Below, one piece after another: positions 7,084 to 10,578 of a stretch of 10,578 nt of DNA. The notes under the pieces were generated by a model. The model saw only the letters and a list, made by a program, of their open reading frames with translations, searched no databases and was not told the DNA's origin. The translations under genes and the position numbers were made by a program. Each line of letters opens with the position of its first letter. The first letter of the stretch is position 1. This DNA comes from an uncultured Prevotella sp. Lineage in GTDB: Bacteria > Bacteroidota > Bacteroidia > Bacteroidales > Bacteroidaceae. The stretch spans positions 1 to 10,578 of the forward strand of contig CALCUV010000258.1 in assembly GCA_937906765.1 (NCBI GenBank). Direction: 5' to 3'.

Positions 7084-9747
7084 CTACGCACGCCCAGAGG
7101 CTGTGATAAGACTGGATAAGCGTTCGTTAAACGCAGATTGCTCCATGAGGTCCTCAAGCGTGATGTGCATGCGGTAACACCAGTAATGGTGGGGATTCGC
7201 AGGGATATTGATGCGCTCAGCGTGCGGATTGGGGTAACGAAGATTCTCATCCATCGAAAGCCAATCCTGCCAAGCGAGAACAGTTAAGAGAGAGGGCGCC
7301 TCAAGATGGCGTTGCACCACCTCAGCGCAGAGTTCCGCCGTAGCAACAGAGGGGCAATCCTCGCCATGTCCGAGTTCCGTGTGGAAGAAACGGCGTGTTT
7401 GGCAAGCATCTTCCTCCCACCAGCCGCGGAGTGTTGACATGTCGTGCGTAGAAATCGTACTCACCGCGCGGTAAGGGTATTCCCACACGTGGCCAAACTC
7501 ATGCGCAGGATTCTTGGGCATGCGCTGAATTTCAAGACTCATAATCTGAAGTTGATTCATCACCCAGGGCACACAATCAGGCACCATGCCCAAATCTTCT
7601 CCGCAAGCCAACATCGGGGCTGCCGAAAGAAGGGCGGGAAGTTTCTTCATCGCTTCGCCATACCAGAATGCGTTGTGACGGCGGTAGAAATAGTCGTCAT
7701 GGAGTCGCTTAAAGGCTTCGCGTTCTTGCCAGTTGAGTTGGGCATAGACAGGAGCCGTGTGGCCCAAGATACGCGGATGGTATTTGTCTGCACACTTGCG
7801 ATCGACAACAAAAAGCACGTTGTTGATTAAGGCATAAAGAGCGTGTTGCATCTCGCTCCAAGCCTCGGGAGAATAACCATCTGCGGGCACTAAGGCTTGA
7901 ACCTTGCGTTGTGTGTCGCAAAACTCGCGCAACTGCCATACGTCGCCTTCTTGTGCCGTGAGGAAATGCTCACGCGCATAAGCCGCATGGTCGCCAAAGG
8001 TCGTGTCAATCAGCGCATCGTTAATGAATGGCTGTGTAAAGAGCGACTCTTGGAACGGCAAACCATAATTTTCGATTTCCGAAACAGACATGGGCAACGC
8101 AGGAACAAACTGTCCGAGCATACCCTGTACGGAATGCGTGGGAATTTCCCAAATGCGGAAGAAACCAAGTATATGGTCGATGCGATAAGCAGTGAAATAT
8201 TCCGCCATCTTTCCGAAACGGCGTTGCCACCAAGCATAACCGTCGGCCGCCATTACGTCCCAGTCGTAAGTGGGGAAACCCCAGTTTTGACCATCTGCCG
8301 AAAAGGCATCAGGGGGTGCGCCTGCCTGCCCGTTCATATTGAAATAGTGGGGTTCAACCCACGCTTCAACGCTACAACGATTGATGCCGATGGGGATGTC
8401 TCCCTTGAAAATCACACCATGCTCCTGAGCGTAACGACTCACTGCCGAAAGTTGCACGTGCAACAGGTATTGCAGGAAGCAATAGAAGGCTATGTCGGGA
8501 TTGTTTTTCGCAAGGCGTTCCACCTCTTCCTTATTGTAAACGGAATATGTGGGCCATGCGCGGAAGTCCGACGTGTTGTTTTGGTCGCGCAAGTAAGAGA
8601 AGGCTGCGTAGGGCACTAACCAATGGCCGTTGGTGCGCATAAATTCTTTGTATTCCTTACTTTGGATGACTTCTTTGCCCTTCGTGTCAAAGTATTCGCG
8701 CAAGTAGCGGCGCTTCCAAGTGTTTACCTCCACGTAATCCACCTCAGCCAACGCATTCAGTGCGTTAAAATGGTGCTGATATGCCTCTTCAGCGCCCTTA
8801 TCTTCCAATCCGTCTAACTGACGTAAGTCAATGTACATCGGATGGAAGGCATAAATCGAAATGCTATTGTAAGGGTAGGAATCAAGTGGCGAATGTGTTG
8901 CCGTAGTGTCGTTAATGGGCAGAATCTGTAAGACGCGCTGCTTCGTCTGTAAGCACCAATCCACCATCTTCCTCAAATCGCCAAAATCACCTACGCCTTG
9001 GCTGCCCTCGCTACGGAGTGAGAACACGGGGATTGCCGTTCCCGCCACACGGATTCCCGTTGAGGGGAAATAGACTTCCATTTCCTTCGTGTGATGAAAG
9101 GCGGCGCCGTCGATATGAGGCAAGTAGAGGCGACGGTTTGTGCCTCCTTCCCATTCAACAACCTCCAAGGAGTTGCGCTTTAAGGCTACGAACTTATATT
9201 CTCCCGCATCGGCAAGTTCATCTGAGTTAATGACCGCATGCCATACGTTAGGCTGCACCTCAGTTAACTGAAGCGCCTTCTGAGGTACCCAATTACCGAG
9301 TTTCTTTCCCTCGCCCACCATCGTAAGCACCTGTCCGTTTTTGCTAAGACAGGGACAGAAGACACGCACTACGATACCCGACGTCTTACCTGCCTCAATG
9401 GGTTTTGCGGGCGCCACTTCCTGAGCGGAGAATGCCGAACTGAAAAGGTAAGATGCGTAAGGGAGGTCGCGCCAAGAGTCGCTGAGCAAATAATGTGCGC
9501 CCACCTGCTTGGAGAGTCGGAAACTGTGGGGCAGACGTCCCAATTCGGTGCGCACAATCTGCGCTCCGCGACACACAACATAGCGATATGTCACCATCGC
9601 CTGACTTTGAAGTTGCACGTCATGTGTTCCGCTCCAATGTTCTCCGTCATCTGTTGAGAGCATGAGTGGAGCCGTTGCACCCTCAAGCATTACGCCGAGT
9701 TGTTCGCCAATCTCTGTGCGATACGTTATTTTGAAAGAAATCTTCAT
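7084..9747 (-). CDS. malQ: 4-alpha-glucanotransferase, DPE2-type, GH77 with two CBM20 modules
   Basis: An 887-residue cytoplasmic amylomaltase that moves alpha-1,4-glucan units between maltose, maltodextrins or glycogen-like acceptors, releasing glucose. Two CBM20-like starch-binding modules come first: about 1-110 (Trp38 in HWSGTHDV) and about 122-225 (LGNWVPQKALQL with Trp153, then Trp169). The GH77 barrel starts near 235 (AIPVFSLRSEGSQGVGDFGD) and has the DPE2-style LLPIND-like block QILPINDTT followed by SYPYNSISIYAFHP (290-303). About 310-425 is the long insertion typical of plant DPE2 and Bacteroidetes MalQ, and it splits the barrel. Catalytic residues are present: Asp524 in YRIDHILGFFR (nucleophile), Glu717 in CGEDLG (acid/base) and Asp769 in STHDMSTLRGWWE. 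The end NIPANPHHYWCYRMH is typical. No signal peptide is seen. The start MKISFKITYRT matches the family's first beta strand. A promoter box lies in the upstream gap and a hairpin follows, so it is probably transcribed alone. Confidence 0.95.
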   Translation of the reverse strand: MKISFKITYRTEIGEQLGVMLEGATAPLMLSTDDGEHWSGTHDVQLQSQAMVTYRYVVCRGAQIVRTELGRLPHSFRLSKQVGAHYLLSDSWRDLPYASYLFSSAFSAQEVAPAKPIEAGKTSGIVVRVFCPCLSKNGQVLTMVGEGKKLGNWVPQKALQLTEVQPNVWHAVINSDELADAGEYKFVALKRNSLEVVEWEGGTNRRLYLPHIDGAAFHHTKEMEVYFPSTGIRVAGTAIPVFSLRSEGSQGVGDFGDLRKMVDWCLQTKQRVLQILPINDTTATHSPLDSYPYNSISIYAFHPMYIDLRQLDGLEDKGAEEAYQHHFNALNALAEVDYVEVNTWKRRYLREYFDTKGKEVIQSKEYKEFMRTNGHWLVPYAAFSYLRDQNNTSDFRAWPTYSVYNKEEVERLAKNNPDIAFYCFLQYLLHVQLSAVSRYAQEHGVIFKGDIPIGINRCSVEAWVEPHYFNMNGQAGAPPDAFSADGQNWGFPTYDWDVMAADGYAWWQRRFGKMAEYFTAYRIDHILGFFRIWEIPTHSVQGMLGQFVPALPMSVSEIENYGLPFQESLFTQPFINDALIDTTFGDHAAYAREHFLTAQEGDVWQLREFCDTQRKVQALVPADGYSPEAWSEMQHALYALINNVLFVVDRKCADKYHPRILGHTAPVYAQLNWQEREAFKRLHDDYFYRRHNAFWYGEAMKKLPALLSAAPMLACGEDLGMVPDCVPWVMNQLQIMSLEIQRMPKNPAHEFGHVWEYPYRAVSTISTHDMSTLRGWWEEDACQTRRFFHTELGHGEDCPSVATAELCAEVVQRHLEAPSLLTVLAWQDWLSMDENLRYPNPHAERINIPANPHHYWCYRMHITLEDLMEQSAFNERLSSLITASGRA

Positions 9748-9830
9748 ATCTGTAGTGCTGAATGAATAGTGTGAATCCGTGGATTTTAAGACAGTTCAGG
9801 AAAGAATGCAGTGTCCCTTATCCACAACGG

Positions 9831-9862
9831 CAAAGTTAATATTTATTACTGACCGAGACAAT
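9831..9862 (-). promoter_or_regulatory. Bacteroidetes-type promoter for malQ
   Basis: The minus strand reads TAACTTTG at 9838-9831, an exact match to the -7 consensus TAnnTTTG. Twenty bases upstream, 9862-9859 reads ATTG, one mismatch from the -33 TTTG. Spacing fits the primary Bacteroidetes sigma factor, and the predicted leader before the malQ ATG is about 75 bases. Confidence 0.6.
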
Positions 9863-9890
9863 TAAAAAAGCGTAATACTTTCAAGGAAAA

Positions 9891-9898
9891 CAAAGTTA
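9891..9898 (-). promoter_or_regulatory. Second TAACTTTG box, possible alternative -7 element
   Basis: An identical TAACTTTG lies exactly 60 bp upstream of the first one, 11 bp past the wbqC terminator stem. The place for its -33 box falls inside that stem and has no TTTG, so it is probably weaker, or a chance copy. Confidence 0.3.
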
Positions 9899-9908
9899 CT
9901 AAGAATTT

Positions 9909-9950
9909 AAAAAAGGTTACTCTTAATTTGAACGAAGAGTAACCTTTTTT
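9909..9950 (-). terminator. Strong terminator after the wbqC-family gene, symmetric
   Basis: AAAAAAGGTTACTCTT (9909-9924) and AAGAGTAACCTTTTTT (9935-9950) are exact reverse complements around a 10-base loop, giving a 16-bp stem with A-tract and T-tract flanks. It starts 40 bp after the stop codon of the WbqC gene. Because it is symmetric it would also stop plus-strand transcription, although no plus-strand gene is seen here. Confidence 0.9.
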
Positions 9951-9990
9951 TGAATGTTTCTAATAGTGTGGTTCGGAAGTGGGATTTTCG

Positions 9991-10578
9991 TTATCCGTTG
10001 TGCGATTGAAGCGACTTTTTAAGAATTATGCGCGCTTCGGGACCCATATTAAAGAGCAGGTCAACGATACTTAAATCCGCTTGGAAACCATGCTTGTGCG
10101 AGAAAACCTGATAATAGGGTTGCGGAGTGAACGTTGTGTCGTCCTGCCAGGGACGTTTGGGCGAAATCATTTCTCTCAGGTCCAACATGTCCTCACTTGG
10201 CGCGGCGAGGTAGGCATCCGTGTGGAGAATGGTGGGAGAGAGGTCGAGCAGATTCAGAATGGTTTGTTGCAAACCCTCGTTGAAATCGAGCAAAAACTCG
10301 ATACGGCGCTCATAGAATGGGCGAAGGTCATCAGCATAATACTCAAAAAACGGACTACGTTCGTAGCTGCTCTGCAAAGCATTCCAATGCAAATGACGCC
10401 AATTACCATGGTCAGAAATGCGAATATCACGCATCGCCGCCTTTCCCTGTGCGGGTTTTTCAATAGGCACCGTGAGCGCCTGAACTCCGTTAGGTCCGGC
10501 AATGAGACAGCGATTGCGATACGTCTGCTTCACATAGTTGTCACACGTTTCGATAACGGCATGCGGCGCCGTATAAAG
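9991..10578 (-). CDS. WbqC-family protein, partial, N-terminus off the right edge
   Basis: 195 codons read from the window edge to a TAA at 9993-9991. WbqC-family proteins occur in O-antigen clusters and widely in Bacteroidetes; a transferase role has been suggested but the reaction is not established. Recognisable blocks are IETCDNYVKQTYRNRC (edge residues 9-24), LTVPIEK, then WRHLHWNALQSSYERSPFFEYY near the middle, and the closing DLLFNMGPEA. No signal peptide or membrane segment is seen in the visible part. A GTG at 10533-10531 could be taken as the start, but the frame upstream stays open and fits the conserved N-terminal region, so the true start lies beyond the window, probably 10-20 residues further. 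In many Bacteroidales genomes this gene follows signal peptidase I genes (lepB); that neighbour cannot be seen here. It is followed by a strong terminator, so it closes its transcript. Confidence 0.85.
   Translation of the reverse strand, partial: LYTAPHAVIETCDNYVKQTYRNRCLIAGPNGVQALTVPIEKPAQGKAAMRDIRISDHGNWRHLHWNALQSSYERSPFFEYYADDLRPFYERRIEFLLDFNEGLQQTILNLLDLSPTILHTDAYLAAPSEDMLDLREMISPKRPWQDDTTFTPQPYYQVFSHKHGFQADLSIVDLLFNMGPEARIILKKSLQSHNG

Noticed and set aside
7897..8619. 240-codon open frame on the plus strand
   Set aside because: It lies wholly antisense to malQ, whose frame has catalytic motifs on both sides of this stretch; the translation has no recognisable family or promoter. It is a shadow frame.
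9773..9784. Small inverted repeat AATCCGTGGATT upstream of malQ
   Set aside because: A five-base stem with a two-base loop is too short to fold well and has no T-tract; it is probably chance.
10531..10533. GTG as the start of the WbqC-family gene
   Set aside because: The frame stays open upstream to the window edge and its residues fit the conserved N-terminal region, so the gene is cut by the window and does not start here.

Overview
The window is a stretch of Bacteroidales chromosome, most likely Prevotellaceae. The lineage is inferred from several things seen together: a YifB/ComM ATPase, a DUF4369-thioredoxin lipoprotein, a bacterial GH3-family protein, a DPE2-type 4-alpha-glucanotransferase with two starch-binding modules, a WbqC-family protein, starts without Shine-Dalgarno sequences, and a TAnnTTTG-type promoter box. 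The exact genus cannot be fixed by eye. All seven genes lie on the minus strand, so transcription runs right to left. No tRNA, rRNA, CRISPR array, insertion sequence or phage gene was seen. No gap between genes exceeds about 245 bases.

Layout, in order of transcription (right to left). (1) A WbqC-family gene enters from the right edge without its N-terminus and ends at 9991, followed by a perfect 16-bp terminator hairpin at 9909-9950. (2) A DPE2-like MalQ (7084-9747) follows its own TAACTTTG promoter box and ends before a hairpin at 7052-7071. (3) An exported protein carrying two esterase modules (SGNH plus sialate O-acetylesterase; 4810-6897) has an 18-bp palindrome in its upstream gap. (4) A GH3-family, probably adenylate-forming, enzyme (3159-4664) overlaps by 4 bp the GTG start of (5), a DUF4369/thioredoxin-fold lipoprotein (2158-3162). 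In (5) both redox cysteines are replaced, and a terminator is built into its stop codon. (6) A YifB/ComM Mg-chelatase-like AAA+ ATPase (526-2073). (7) A YfcE-type metallophosphoesterase (start at 402) runs off the left edge, with its last 17 residues unlike the family.

Working together: MalQ and the double esterase both fit glycan use, MalQ on maltodextrins in the cytoplasm and the esterase on acetyl groups outside the inner membrane. They look separately transcribed and are not part of a visible SusCD locus. The only tightly coupled pair is GH3 and the cysteine-less thioredoxin-fold lipoprotein. It is the best candidate here for an undescribed system, because no substrate is known to me for Bacteroidales GH3 proteins and the partner cannot act as an ordinary thioredoxin. 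The rest is mostly housekeeping. The one structural anomaly is the left edge, where the phosphoesterase reading frame stops resembling its family within about 51 bases of the window end.
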